A stretch of 64,000 nucleotides of DNA, taken from positions 1-64,000 of the IMG/VR virus record IMGVR_UViG_3300010373_000043; one strand, 5' to 3'. The stretch's first letter is position 1. Every line of letters starts with the position of its first letter. The notes beneath the pieces were generated by a model. That model did no database searches. It was given only the letters and a program-made list of their open reading frames with translations, and had not been told where the DNA came from. A program made the translations under genes and the position numbers. Of this stretch, positions 45,696-54,140 are shown one piece after another. The stretch is from a virus.

Positions 45696-47783
45696 ATGAG
45701 CGTTCTTCGTCAGCAAAACTGGCTCGGTCAGCAGCGTGTCGATATTCCGCACATCCGTGCAATCGAGTCGTCGATCTGCGCAGACTTCGATGTGCTCGCT
45801 GGTCGTATCATGGCTGGCGATACGCCGATGGTTGTCACGGGCTTCGATGCAGTCACCGTTGGTATGACGGGTCAACCTGCGTCGACGATGCAGCTCGTTG
45901 TCGCAAATGCTGTCGTCATGCATCCGCGTGCAACGGAGGCAGGTACCATCTTCTTCGTTCCTGCCGATCGTCCGGTGGAAGTGCTCAACTCCGTCACGAA
46001 TCCTCGTGTGGAAGGCGGCTTCACTGCGAACACAGTGAACTACGTTGGTATCGATCTCGTCCGCAGCGCGGATGCGACGACATCTGACTTGGTGCAATTC
46101 CTCAATCCTCGTACGAATGCGGAAACACCGAAGGACGTTCCTCTCGGCCGCACACTCGATTACGTCATCACTGTCACGACGCAAGACTTCTCGACGACGC
46201 CGGGCATTTGTCCAATTGCGATCGTCACGACCGACTCGTCGAATAACGTCGTTTCGAATGGTATCGTTGACGCACGCGAGCTGTTCTATCGCCTCGGCTC
46301 GGGCGGCTCTGTTCCGAACGTCAACTATACTTATCCGTGGCCGGCTGGTCGCACTGAAAACGACAACGGCACCGACTATGGTGTAGCCGACAAGGCGATT
46401 ACCAATATGAAGGATTGGGCAGACGCAGTCATGACGCGTCTGTGGGAGATCGGTGGCGGTCTCCATTGGTACACGCCGACGAACATCATCAACATCACGA
46501 TGACTCGTTCGGGGTCGACGTTCACCAACGGACAGAACTTCGAATGGGACGGCACCAACCTCCATTGGAAGGGCCTCAATATTCTGTTCGACAACACGCC
46601 GGGATGGCAGAACACTGTCATCGACGTCACTGTCGACACTCCAGGCTTGACTGACCTTGCAGCAGGCGATTGCATCTACGTCGATCTCGATCGCACGATG
46701 AATGCAAACCTGAACGCTGCGAAGGCCCCTCTTGCTACGCTCGGCTCACCGCTGATCCCTGGCTCGCGTATCGTCATCGCGTGGAGATTCGGCGCAAGCA
46801 TCTTTACGCGTGGTAGCGATTACGCCGTAGGTACGACGTTCGCCGTCGCTACGACGACGTCTGTTGGTCTCGTGCAGCTCCAGCGCACTCCTGGCAATCC
46901 TGCTGCGCCGGTTGTGTTCAATCCTGACTCAAGCGGTAAGCTGCTTGTTCAGGCAACAAGCACAGCGATCCAGGCTGTTCGTACAGATCTATCTACGAAC
47001 AACGGCATGATGCTCGTACAAGACGGCAACAACCAGAACCGTTTCTTGATCGATCGCAACGGCTACATGATGGGCCGCAACGGTCGCTTCTACGAAGACT
47101 GGACCGGCGTCGCCCTCACCGGCATCAACAACAACATAACGCAGTCGCCGATGACCGGCACCATCCAGTGGAAGGCGCAAACCGCAGCCGTCGCTTCGTC
47201 GATCATCGACTTTGGTCGTAGCGACACTGGCGAGTACAACGGTGCATCAGTCAATCTGAGCGTCGGTAACGCAAACCAAGTCACGCACCTTGAAACAGGC
47301 AATCTGTTTAACGTTACCAGCACGGGCTTCACTCCGCTCGTGGCGACGTTCCAAGGTGATATGTCGTTCAACACCGGTCACGCTTCGTGGGGCTTTGGTA
47401 CAGGCGATCTTGTATCGGACAACGACTACGTTCGCTTCCGCTACGACGGCACGCAGTATCACATCGAGACGTGCAACAGCGGCACTCAGACGTCAGTCGC
47501 AACCGGCATCGCTGCCAACGCATTCTCTCGTCCTGATCGTCTGCGTATCGAGTGGTTTGGTTCGACTTCAGCTCAGGGCGTTGCAGCGGGCAATATCCCG
47601 ATCGTATGGTTCTACATCAACGATCTGACTTACTCCGCAAGCATCAACACGAACATTCCTAACGGTGCGGACTTCTCGTTCCACATGAAGTTCATTATCT
47701 CGGTTGATAGCAACAACGCGTCGTGCAGCTTCGGGCCCATCGAAGGCGCCTGGAACATCTGGAACAATCCTCCGGGCCTCTAA
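45696..47783 (+). CDS. tail fibre protein, 695 aa
   Basis: The N-terminal 180 residues look like an attachment domain. The middle has fibre-like beta repeats, and the C-terminal 200 residues form a compact beta domain (GDLVSDNDYVRFRYDGTQYHI). Rich in Thr, Asn and Gly. The stop overlaps the convergent metalloprotease gene. A receptor-binding fibre is the natural reading. Confidence 0.68.
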   Translation: MSVLRQQNWLGQQRVDIPHIRAIESSICADFDVLAGRIMAGDTPMVVTGFDAVTVGMTGQPASTMQLVVANAVVMHPRATEAGTIFFVPADRPVEVLNSVTNPRVEGGFTANTVNYVGIDLVRSADATTSDLVQFLNPRTNAETPKDVPLGRTLDYVITVTTQDFSTTPGICPIAIVTTDSSNNVVSNGIVDARELFYRLGSGGSVPNVNYTYPWPAGRTENDNGTDYGVADKAITNMKDWADAVMTRLWEIGGGLHWYTPTNIINITMTRSGSTFTNGQNFEWDGTNLHWKGLNILFDNTPGWQNTVIDVTVDTPGLTDLAAGDCIYVDLDRTMNANLNAAKAPLATLGSPLIPGSRIVIAWRFGASIFTRGSDYAVGTTFAVATTTSVGLVQLQRTPGNPAAPVVFNPDSSGKLLVQATSTAIQAVRTDLSTNNGMMLVQDGNNQNRFLIDRNGYMMGRNGRFYEDWTGVALTGINNNITQSPMTGTIQWKAQTAAVASSIIDFGRSDTGEYNGASVNLSVGNANQVTHLETGNLFNVTSTGFTPLVATFQGDMSFNTGHASWGFGTGDLVSDNDYVRFRYDGTQYHIETCNSGTQTSVATGIAANAFSRPDRLRIEWFGSTSAQGVAAGNIPIVWFYINDLTYSASINTNIPNGADFSFHMKFIISVDSNNASCSFGPIEGAWNIWNNPPGL

Positions 47784-48298
47784 TAGGCGTAGGGGATGTC
47801 CTTCTGCGCTTGCGGGAGGACCGTCGACCACCACACGCTCGAATGGCTCTGGTCGCCGTCGAGCCCGCTCGTCGAGTACGCCAGCCACGCATGCAATAGC
47901 TCGTGGTGCAGCACTCCATGGTCGATGCCCCAATCCATGATGTAGATGTCGCTAACGCTGTTGCCGAAGATGCAGGGCCACACGATCGTATCGCCTGCGA
48001 CGCCGGGATCACCGTCGGCCCAAAAGTCCTGATCGTTGTGCGTGGTGTCGTTTCCCTTGACGTACCAGTGCCACTTGATGTCCTTCGGCACAACGTCGGG
48101 ACCGTGGAACGGCGTGTTCGCCTTGTAATAGTCCCAAATGTCCTGCGCCATCGTCGACCAGCCCTCGGGGCCGACAGGATCAGAAACGCAGCTACCGTCG
48201 GAGCAGGGCGGATTGTAGGGATTGTGCGGACAATCCTGAGCACCGCAGCCAGCGAGCACCGTCAGGAACAGCACGAAAAACCCAAAGAAATTGCGCAT
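47780..48298 (-). CDS. lipoprotein zinc metalloprotease candidate, 172 aa
   Basis: Signal peptide with lipobox VLAGC (Cys18). The HELLH motif at 132-136 is the HExxH zinc site, and His152 in SHSSVW is a candidate third ligand. Several cysteines near the N-terminus may form disulfides. It would sit on the outer face of a host membrane. An own σ70-like promoter and an isolated minus-strand position among late plus-strand genes suggest moron-type expression. Substrate unknown. Confidence 0.7.
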   Translation of the reverse strand: MRNFFGFFVLFLTVLAGCGAQDCPHNPYNPPCSDGSCVSDPVGPEGWSTMAQDIWDYYKANTPFHGPDVVPKDIKWHWYVKGNDTTHNDQDFWADGDPGVAGDTIVWPCIFGNSVSDIYIMDWGIDHGVLHHELLHAWLAYSTSGLDGDQSHSSVWWSTVLPQAQKDIPYAY

Positions 48299-48317
48299 GT
48301 GAGCCTCCTATGGTTCT

Positions 48318-48346
48318 AGCCTAATCCCGATTTTTGGGCAAGTCAA
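48318..48346 (-). promoter_or_regulatory. σ70-like promoter
   Basis: Minus strand TTGACT, 17 nt, TAGGCT; a TAGGAGG ribosome site follows before ATG 48298. Unlike phage-specific elements, it could be read by the host polymerase alone. Confidence 0.55.
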
Positions 48347-48358
48347 GCACATTCGGTA

Positions 48359-48366
48359 ACAATCTT
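48359..48366 (+). promoter_or_regulatory. late-type motif ACAATCTT
   Basis: 6 nt before ATG 48373. Confidence 0.55.
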
Positions 48367-48372
48367 GACTGC

Positions 48373-48768
48373 ATGGAACAAAAGTTTTGCACTAAGTGCC
48401 AAAATTTTCGGAGTACCGAGGATTTCTATAAAAGAAACGGCAAGTTGCGTCTACCTTGTATCGTCTGTTTTAAGGCAGCAAGTGATGCGTGGAGGCTGGC
48501 ACATCCCGATCGTATCAAAGCAAAGACTCTCCGTCGGAGGTATCATGGGCTCACCGTCGAGAAATTCGAGGAAATGGTTGCAAATCAGAACGGCGTTTGC
48601 GCTATCTGCCAAAAACCTTGCAGCTCTAAGCCTCGTCTCTCAATCGATCATGACCATAAAACGCAGCGGATCCGAGGATTGCTCTGCGCAAACTGCAATC
48701 ATGGCCTCGGCCACTTTAAAGACTCGCCCGAGCTTCTACGCAGGGCTGCAATCTATCTAGAACAATGA
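48373..48768 (+). CDS. recombination endonuclease VII-like, 131 aa
   Basis: N-terminal FCTKC/CIVC zinc pair, then YHGLTVEKFEEMVANQNGVC, LSIDHDHKTQRIRGLLC and CNHGLGHFKDSPELL: the endonuclease VII family (T4 gp49), whose DHDH residues bind the metal. It resolves branched DNA before packaging. The family also includes mobile nucleases. ATG 48373 is chosen by the late motif 6 nt upstream. It overlaps the endolysin gene by 4 nt. Confidence 0.85.
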   Translation: MEQKFCTKCQNFRSTEDFYKRNGKLRLPCIVCFKAASDAWRLAHPDRIKAKTLRRRYHGLTVEKFEEMVANQNGVCAICQKPCSSKPRLSIDHDHKTQRIRGLLCANCNHGLGHFKDSPELLRRAAIYLEQ

Positions 48769-49277
48769 CCGACAACGACGACAACTTTGGGCGTATCGAT
48801 ACGCTGGGCCTCTACCAGCCGTTCCTGGAGCGCGTCAGCATGGTTATAGGCGCATGCCAGAAGCGTGGGGTGTACTTCGTGGCAACATGCGGTCTACGCA
48901 CCTACGACGAACAGGACGCGATCTACGCTAAGGGCCGCACAGCTCCGGGCGGCATCGTGACGAATGCAAAGGGTGGCCAGAGCCTCCACAATTTCGGAAT
49001 AGCTGTTGACTTCTGCCGTGACGCTAATTACCCGTCGAAGGAAGGTCTCAAGCCCGACTACACCGACTCGCACTACGCGATACTTGGTGAGGAAGCGGCA
49101 AAGCTCGGCCTCGAATGGGGCGGCGGCTGGAAGAGCATCAAGGACACGCCGCACGTCCAACTCCCATACAACCTCAAATTTGGTATTAAGCTCTCTGATC
49201 TGCGTCGCGAATACTCGAAGGGTGGCTATGCAGCCGTCTACAAGTTTCTTGATCAGTACAAGTGGTTTGACGACTAG
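48765..49277 (+). CDS. M15-family endolysin (L-alanyl-D-glutamate/VanY-like peptidase), 170 aa
   Basis: GLRTYDEQDAIYAKGRT, then SLHNFGIAVDF (first zinc His and Asp) and PHVQL (second His) are the M15_4 peptidase signature. It cleaves cell-wall peptides. There is no signal peptide, so export must rely on a holin, for which 6869-7192 is a candidate. The C-terminus has a short basic helix. ATGA-type overlap with the endonuclease gene. Confidence 0.88.
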   Translation: MTDNDDNFGRIDTLGLYQPFLERVSMVIGACQKRGVYFVATCGLRTYDEQDAIYAKGRTAPGGIVTNAKGGQSLHNFGIAVDFCRDANYPSKEGLKPDYTDSHYAILGEEAAKLGLEWGGGWKSIKDTPHVQLPYNLKFGIKLSDLRREYSKGGYAAVYKFLDQYKWFDD

Positions 49278-49281
49278 CACG

Positions 49282-49289
49282 GCAATCTT
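49282..49289 (+). promoter_or_regulatory. late-type motif GCAATCTT
   Basis: 21 nt before ATG 49311; CGAGGAG follows. Confidence 0.55.
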
Positions 49290-49310
49290 ACTCCGAGGAG
49301 TACTCTCAAA

Positions 49311-49658
49311 ATGCCTAGCATTCAAATTCCGAAGTTCGGCGAAGCGCTCGCCGGAAACGGTGGCGCAGACGGCAAGCTTCAAGTTGCCAAGTCAGACCCG
49401 TATTACGTTGGCTGTGTCGCTTATCTAAGCGACACAACTGGGAAAAATCAAGCAGTCCTCATCACGCAGATTGTCGACACGACGCACATTCGTGCTCGCA
49501 AGATCGCAAACGACGGTTCGTCGAATGTGAAGACTCTGTCGTATGCGGTTGGTTCTGATCTTTCGGCATTCACAACGGCCAACACCGCTCGTATCGATAT
49601 GCCGGCTCAAGTAGCGCGCGTCGATCAGCCGACATTCTCGAAGCCTTCGTCAATCTAA
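49311..49658 (+). CDS. small tail or capsid-decorating protein, 115 aa
   Basis: Beta-rich with LVAKSDPYYVGCVAYL-like strands and HIRARKIANDGSS; no coiled coil. It lies 18 nt ahead of the tailspike gene. It may be a tailspike adaptor. Family unknown. Confidence 0.62.
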   Translation: MPSIQIPKFGEALAGNGGADGKLQVAKSDPYYVGCVAYLSDTTGKNQAVLITQIVDTTHIRARKIANDGSSNVKTLSYAVGSDLSAFTTANTARIDMPAQVARVDQPTFSKPSSI

Positions 49659-49676
49659 CCCTTTCGAGGTCGGTAA

Positions 49677-52133
49677 ATGGGTCGTCAATGGATTGATGAT
49701 GTCGAGTCGGGCAAGCTTGTACCGATTCCCGATAGTAATGATTTCCGCACTCGTGGCCCACAGGGTCCGAAGGGAGATCCAGGAGCATCAGGCGAGCAGC
49801 TCCCCGATAAAACGGGCACGAGCGGCAAATTCCTTATGTCGCAAGGTGAATCAGCTCCTCCGGTTTGGGCCGTAGCTGCCGCTGCGCGCACGTTCTACGT
49901 CGACACCGCCGCGGAGGATCTCGGCGCTGCGATCAACGCGCTCGACGCCGCCGCCGGTGCATGGCCGGCAACGATCGTCGTTCCCGATTCTCCGACTGGC
50001 GAATACAATTTCGCTACGCACGTCGCGTTATCGAACCACCGCGTCCTCCGTCTCGGTTCGGCGACGTACGCCAATAACATCCCCGCGGGATCGGCGCTTT
50101 TTGAAATGAACCGCGGGCAGTTCGTTTCGATCATTGGTCAAGGTCCGTCGACGGTGATCAAGGAGCACACGGATCCCACCGGGGACGGTTCCCTTTACAA
50201 CTATATGTTCGCTCGCTACACGGACCAATACGACGCGACCAACATCGCGTACGGCGACGCTCTTTTCGCCGACTTCACGATCAGCGGAACCGGCCTGAAT
50301 TATGCCGGCAACGGCACGTCACAAACGTTTGCGCTCGCGAATGCGAAGAGGATCGACTTCCGCGGCGTTCGCCTCGATAGCACGCACGCGATCGGCATCG
50401 GAATCGGCGGCTCCATCCAGCTTACAATCAGCGGGCCGCCCGGAGACTTCGCCGAGGACGTTTCCATCATTGGTTGCAGGTTCATCAACGTCTCGACGCA
50501 GAATATAGGAGCGGTAAATTTCCGGGGGTTGCGGATCATAGGCAACGAATTCCGCGGCGGCCCGCTGTCGCAGGGCACGTATATCGACATCGAGACGAAC
50601 GACGGCGACGGGCATTGCGAAAACTTCATCATCGCCAACAACACGATCGACGTCGGGCGCGACAGCGTCGGTGATGGCACGGCGGGCAACACGTGGGGAA
50701 TCTTCGTCCAGCAAGGAACCGACGATCCGCTTGAAGGGCAGTGCGGACCGGGACTGATCATCGGCAACACGATCATGGGAGACTCAGGCGGCGTCAGTCT
50801 CGCGACGGCCATCGAGGTCAATCACTGCCGAGACGTCTCCGTCATCGCCAACTACGTCCGCGAGTCGAATACGATCCTGCTCGACACGTGCACCCGTTGT
50901 GACGTGTCTGGCAATCGCGTTCAAGCCTCTGGCGGGGGCGGCAATCCTGGTATTTGGCTCGCCAACACGACGCACACCGACGTCTACGGCAATAGGCTGA
51001 TTTGGACGCCGGGAACGTACGCGTCGAACAGCCCCGGGATCGCCGAAACCGGAGGCTCCGACTATAATAATTTCTGGGATAACAAACTAACGTTTGGCGA
51101 CGGGACGGGCACGTTCAACCCCGTCGTGACCGTTGTGGGTGCGCACTCCCGCTCCAAGGGAAATATCAAGGCGAACAACGCGAACCACGACAACTCGACG
51201 ACGTGGGACGTCGAGCTAGCAGACGGCGTGGCCGTGCGCTGCAACGGCTCTGGGTTCGGTACGGCGCTCGTTCATAACGGGTATCAGTACGCGCCGAAGA
51301 ATGTCGCCACGTCCGACAACAAAGTCCACGTGTGGATGCCAAGCTCTGTGCCGTCGAGCATGGCGTCGCCGATATGGGAATGGGGCACGGTCGTTCAGGC
51401 GGACGAGCCCGTCGAAGTGTCGGCGCTGCGCTTCTTCAAAGTCGCTGGCGACGCGCTTTCGACGCACACGTTGCGCATCTACGACGCGGACAACAACATC
51501 GGGGACGGGCCGCTTTGTGAAGTAGCGAGCACCGACGAGACGGCATCAGGGTGGCAGCGAGTAGCGCTCGGAACTCCGTTCATTCTTGTGAAGGGAAAGA
51601 AGTATGCGGTCACCCTCGTCCTGACCGGGTCCAACAATGCGGCCTATTTCGACTTGACCGGAACTCCGACGGTCAACCGACCGCCGTTCACGATCATCGC
51701 AGGGGCTGTCGACAACGCGACGGTTGCCGGTGTTCAGCCGTTCAACTCCACGTCCGCTACGAACACGCCCGCGGTCGGATTCGAGGCTGTCGTCGGAGAC
51801 GTCGCGTCGTACAACGTCGAAGAACTGGTTATCGCCGACACGAGCGCGATCGACCTCGTCGACGTGGCTACGCCACGCGAAGGCAACTATCTCGTCGCCG
51901 CCTACTACCGTGTCGTCACTGCGCCCACCGATGTCACGATCACGGTGACGTGGACCGACGGCAGCGGAAGCGAGCAGTCGCTCAATATTGAGACTGTCAG
52001 CGGTGCGACGGTAGGATCGCACAGTGTAGCGTCGAGGCTTATCAATGTTCAGCCTCTAGGGCCGCTCAAAATCAAACTAACCGCTAGTGTGGCTGATAAC
52101 GTCATTGCGTCAGCTACCGTAATTTTGTTGTAA
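49677..52133 (+). CDS. collagen-like / beta-helix tailspike, 818 aa
   Basis: Residues 29-40 are a short collagen-like stretch (GPQGPKGDPGASG). Residues 70-480 have the repeating pattern of a right-handed parallel beta-helix (SIIGQGPSTVIKEH, CENFIIANNTIDVG, VSVIANYVRE, CDVSGNRVQ), as in pectate-lyase-like tailspikes. C-terminal beta sandwiches resemble carbohydrate-binding modules. Codons are clearly GC-richer than neighbouring late genes, a sign of transfer. Probable polysaccharide depolymerase. Confidence 0.78.
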   Translation: MGRQWIDDVESGKLVPIPDSNDFRTRGPQGPKGDPGASGEQLPDKTGTSGKFLMSQGESAPPVWAVAAAARTFYVDTAAEDLGAAINALDAAAGAWPATIVVPDSPTGEYNFATHVALSNHRVLRLGSATYANNIPAGSALFEMNRGQFVSIIGQGPSTVIKEHTDPTGDGSLYNYMFARYTDQYDATNIAYGDALFADFTISGTGLNYAGNGTSQTFALANAKRIDFRGVRLDSTHAIGIGIGGSIQLTISGPPGDFAEDVSIIGCRFINVSTQNIGAVNFRGLRIIGNEFRGGPLSQGTYIDIETNDGDGHCENFIIANNTIDVGRDSVGDGTAGNTWGIFVQQGTDDPLEGQCGPGLIIGNTIMGDSGGVSLATAIEVNHCRDVSVIANYVRESNTILLDTCTRCDVSGNRVQASGGGGNPGIWLANTTHTDVYGNRLIWTPGTYASNSPGIAETGGSDYNNFWDNKLTFGDGTGTFNPVVTVVGAHSRSKGNIKANNANHDNSTTWDVELADGVAVRCNGSGFGTALVHNGYQYAPKNVATSDNKVHVWMPSSVPSSMASPIWEWGTVVQADEPVEVSALRFFKVAGDALSTHTLRIYDADNNIGDGPLCEVASTDETASGWQRVALGTPFILVKGKKYAVTLVLTGSNNAAYFDLTGTPTVNRPPFTIIAGAVDNATVAGVQPFNSTSATNTPAVGFEAVVGDVASYNVEELVIADTSAIDLVDVATPREGNYLVAAYYRVVTAPTDVTITVTWTDGSGSEQSLNIETVSGATVGSHSVASRLINVQPLGPLKIKLTASVADNVIASATVILL

Positions 52134-52175
52134 TCAGAATAAGACCGACTGGTTCGTCTCCGTATAATCCCAAAC

Positions 52176-52183
52176 ACAATCTT
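52176..52183 (+). promoter_or_regulatory. late-type motif ACAATCTT
   Basis: 6 nt before ATG 52190. Confidence 0.5.
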
Positions 52184-52189
52184 TCAGTC

Positions 52190-52804
52190 ATGAGCGCTCT
52201 TACAATACGTCAACAAGCCACTCTCGATGAAGCTCTTCGAAGACTTCTTCGTGATGCTGGATACCCAGACTTTGTTCCCAATGACGTATCACTGGGCGAA
52301 CTGATTGATAGCGGTAGCACGTCCTCGTCGCCGCCATCGGTCCTTGATCTTCCAGAGATCGCCACCGCTTTCACACCGACTACGTCGTCGGGCGATATTA
52401 CGACTTCGATGCAATTTATTCCAAGTCAGAATCGCGACATGACTGGCGTTAAATTCTATTGGGATGGCTTTGCGGGCGAGTCTCTTCAGGTAAAAGCAAC
52501 TCTCTATGCTGGTGACGGTACCGTTATGGCAAACAAAACAATTACCGTGAGTGCTGCTGGAGTTTATACAGCAACATTCGATACTCCGGTATCTGTTGCG
52601 CCGGGCGTACTTTACTTTGCTGCAATTTACCAGGGGATCTCTTTTCAAACCGGTATTTCGTCTGGCAATTTGCCTACCGTACCGATGTTTGCCGGTGGAG
52701 ACATCGTGCTCGTAGGGAGCTTTTTCACGAATGGAGATGCCTTGCCAGACTCTTCTCCTGGTGGACAGCTCTATCCAATAATTCCGATCTTGCAATACGA
52801 TTAA
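52190..52804 (+). CDS. fibre or adhesin with DUF4082-like domain, 204 aa
   Basis: A helical N-terminus (RQQATLDEALRRLLRD) is joined by a Ser-rich linker to a beta sandwich with FTPTTSSGDITTSMQF and TGVKFYWDGFAGE, resembling DUF4082-type carbohydrate-associated domains. A similar sandwich appears in the tailspike C-terminus. AT-rich codons. It converges on the minus-strand gene. Confidence 0.65.
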   Translation: MSALTIRQQATLDEALRRLLRDAGYPDFVPNDVSLGELIDSGSTSSSPPSVLDLPEIATAFTPTTSSGDITTSMQFIPSQNRDMTGVKFYWDGFAGESLQVKATLYAGDGTVMANKTITVSAAGVYTATFDTPVSVAPGVLYFAAIYQGISFQTGISSGNLPTVPMFAGGDIVLVGSFFTNGDALPDSSPGGQLYPIIPILQYD

Positions 52805-52965
52805 GGTCGAATGACCTTATTGCCACGCTTCTCGTGGTAGACGTGGAAGTAGGATCCGTCGCGGTGAGTGAACGCTTGATAGCGCTCGCCGCGCTGGTCC
52901 TTACCTGTCGGCGCTCCTCGCTTCCAGCCTGCGATACGCAATAGCAGTAGCGTGAACCAGCCCAT
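52801..52965 (-). CDS. small basic protein, 54 aa
   Basis: ATG 52965 overlaps the upstream TGA (TGATG). N-terminal hydrophobic patch (MGWFTLLLLRIAGW), then a basic segment with FTHRDGSYFHVYHEKRG. Overlaps the convergent fibre gene by 4 nt. Confidence 0.6.
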   Translation of the reverse strand: MGWFTLLLLRIAGWKRGAPTGKDQRGERYQAFTHRDGSYFHVYHEKRGNKVIRP

Positions 52966-53492
52966 CACTCGCTCTTGAGGAATGCGATCACTGCGTCGCA
53001 GTTTTGCTCGACGCCCCAGAGCGCATTCTTCTTGATGTGCTCGATGCCTTCGATCGCTTTGGCGAGCTTGGCCCTTAGGACGTTGCGCTCCTGCAAGACG
53101 TCGTAGTGACGCTTGGAGCGACGGAGGATGTCCTCCATATGTTCCTTTTCTCGCTTATTCCACGAGACGACGACACCTTGTCCGTACTTGGTCGACTGCT
53201 CAAGCTCCCAAGCGATGAAGTGCGCTTGACCGATGCTGTACCACATCGCACTCCATGCTTGCCACCACTGATCGTCTTTGGCAAAGAGCTGAGTCTCCAG
53301 ATTGCCGATCTCTGTGGTGTGTTCTGTTCTCGATACGCAACTCGAATGCAAGCTCGCATCGGCAACCGTATCAAGCATGACTCGAAGTATGACTTGCTCT
53401 ATGCGATCCGTAACGACAGTGCATCCGTCGAACGTGCCATAGCTGCGAAGCCTAACTTCTTCGGCATATTCTCTAGCAGTCTTTCTAGCCAT
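52965..53492 (-). CDS. helical hypothetical protein, 175 aa
   Basis: Long helices with many Trp, Arg and Glu (WWQAWSAMWYSIGQ, LRAKLAKAIEGIEHIKK). Overlaps the upstream gene by 8 nt. No family recognised. Confidence 0.66.
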   Translation of the reverse strand: MARKTAREYAEEVRLRSYGTFDGCTVVTDRIEQVILRVMLDTVADASLHSSCVSRTEHTTEIGNLETQLFAKDDQWWQAWSAMWYSIGQAHFIAWELEQSTKYGQGVVVSWNKREKEHMEDILRRSKRHYDVLQERNVLRAKLAKAIEGIEHIKKNALWGVEQNCDAVIAFLKSE

Positions 53493-53685
53493 TGGCCAGT
53501 ACCGACCAGTCGAACGCGCAGCCGATCTTTAGCTGCTGCGCTACGTTCCACTTGACGTCGACGAGCATCTTCATACCGGCGACATCTTCGAGCTGGACGC
53601 GCACGTAGTCGCCGAAGTTTTCCATCTTCTGCACGGTGACTGTAGTGAGCAAGCTGAAAGCCTTCTCTTCTCCGTACGCGCCCAT
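53485..53685 (-). CDS. small beta protein, 66 aa
   Basis: ATG 53685 shares bases with the Nudix gene stop. Strand-rich product (YVRVQLEDVAGMKMLVDVKW). Function unknown. Confidence 0.62.
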   Translation of the reverse strand: MGAYGEEKAFSLLTTVTVQKMENFGDYVRVQLEDVAGMKMLVDVKWNVAQQLKIGCAFDWSVLANG

Positions 53686-54140
53686 CACTTCACTCCAATG
53701 TGTGCTGCGAGCTTGCGGTTGTAATCGCCGAACGGACCGTCGAAGAGCTGTTGCCACGTGACCCAGGCAACGCGACCGGTTTCCTTCGTCGCCTCGATGC
53801 GGAAGATCATGCCTTGCGTTGCCATGAACGTGACGCCACCTTCACGACGGAACACTTCCACGAGAGCGCACGTCGCTCCAAACTGCTGGTAGAGCGTCAC
53901 GCCAGTCTCCTCGCGGAATTCTCGGCGAGCTGCCTCGTCCTCTGTTTCTGCCGCGACCCTTCCTGATCCTCTACAATCAGGACAGACGTCTTTGGAAACT
54001 CCAAAGTAGTCTACACAGCGACATTCCTTCTCTTCGACCTTGCCACCGGGTAAGCCCCACGCGTTCGGATCGTCCTTACGCGAGACACCGAGAACCATGC
54101 CCGTGATTGGGCATACCATCAAGATACATGCGCTAGCCAT
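53685..54140 (-). CDS. Nudix hydrolase with zinc-knuckle insertion, 151 aa
   Basis: The Nudix box is split: GLPGGKVEEKE (29-39) is followed by about 28 extra residues holding Cys40, Cys42, Cys53 and Cys56, and only then EDEAARREFREETGV (67-81). Nudix enzymes hydrolyse nucleoside diphosphates linked to X (NTP, ADP-ribose, NAD, RNA caps). The catalytic REFREE is intact. The insertion could form a zinc knuckle beside the active-site loop, possibly for RNA or protein substrates. TAATG overlap with the TPM gene. Confidence 0.82.
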   Translation of the reverse strand: MASACILMVCPITGMVLGVSRKDDPNAWGLPGGKVEEKECRCVDYFGVSKDVCPDCRGSGRVAAETEDEAARREFREETGVTLYQQFGATCALVEVFRREGGVTFMATQGMIFRIEATKETGRVAWVTWQQLFDGPFGDYNRKLAAHIGVK

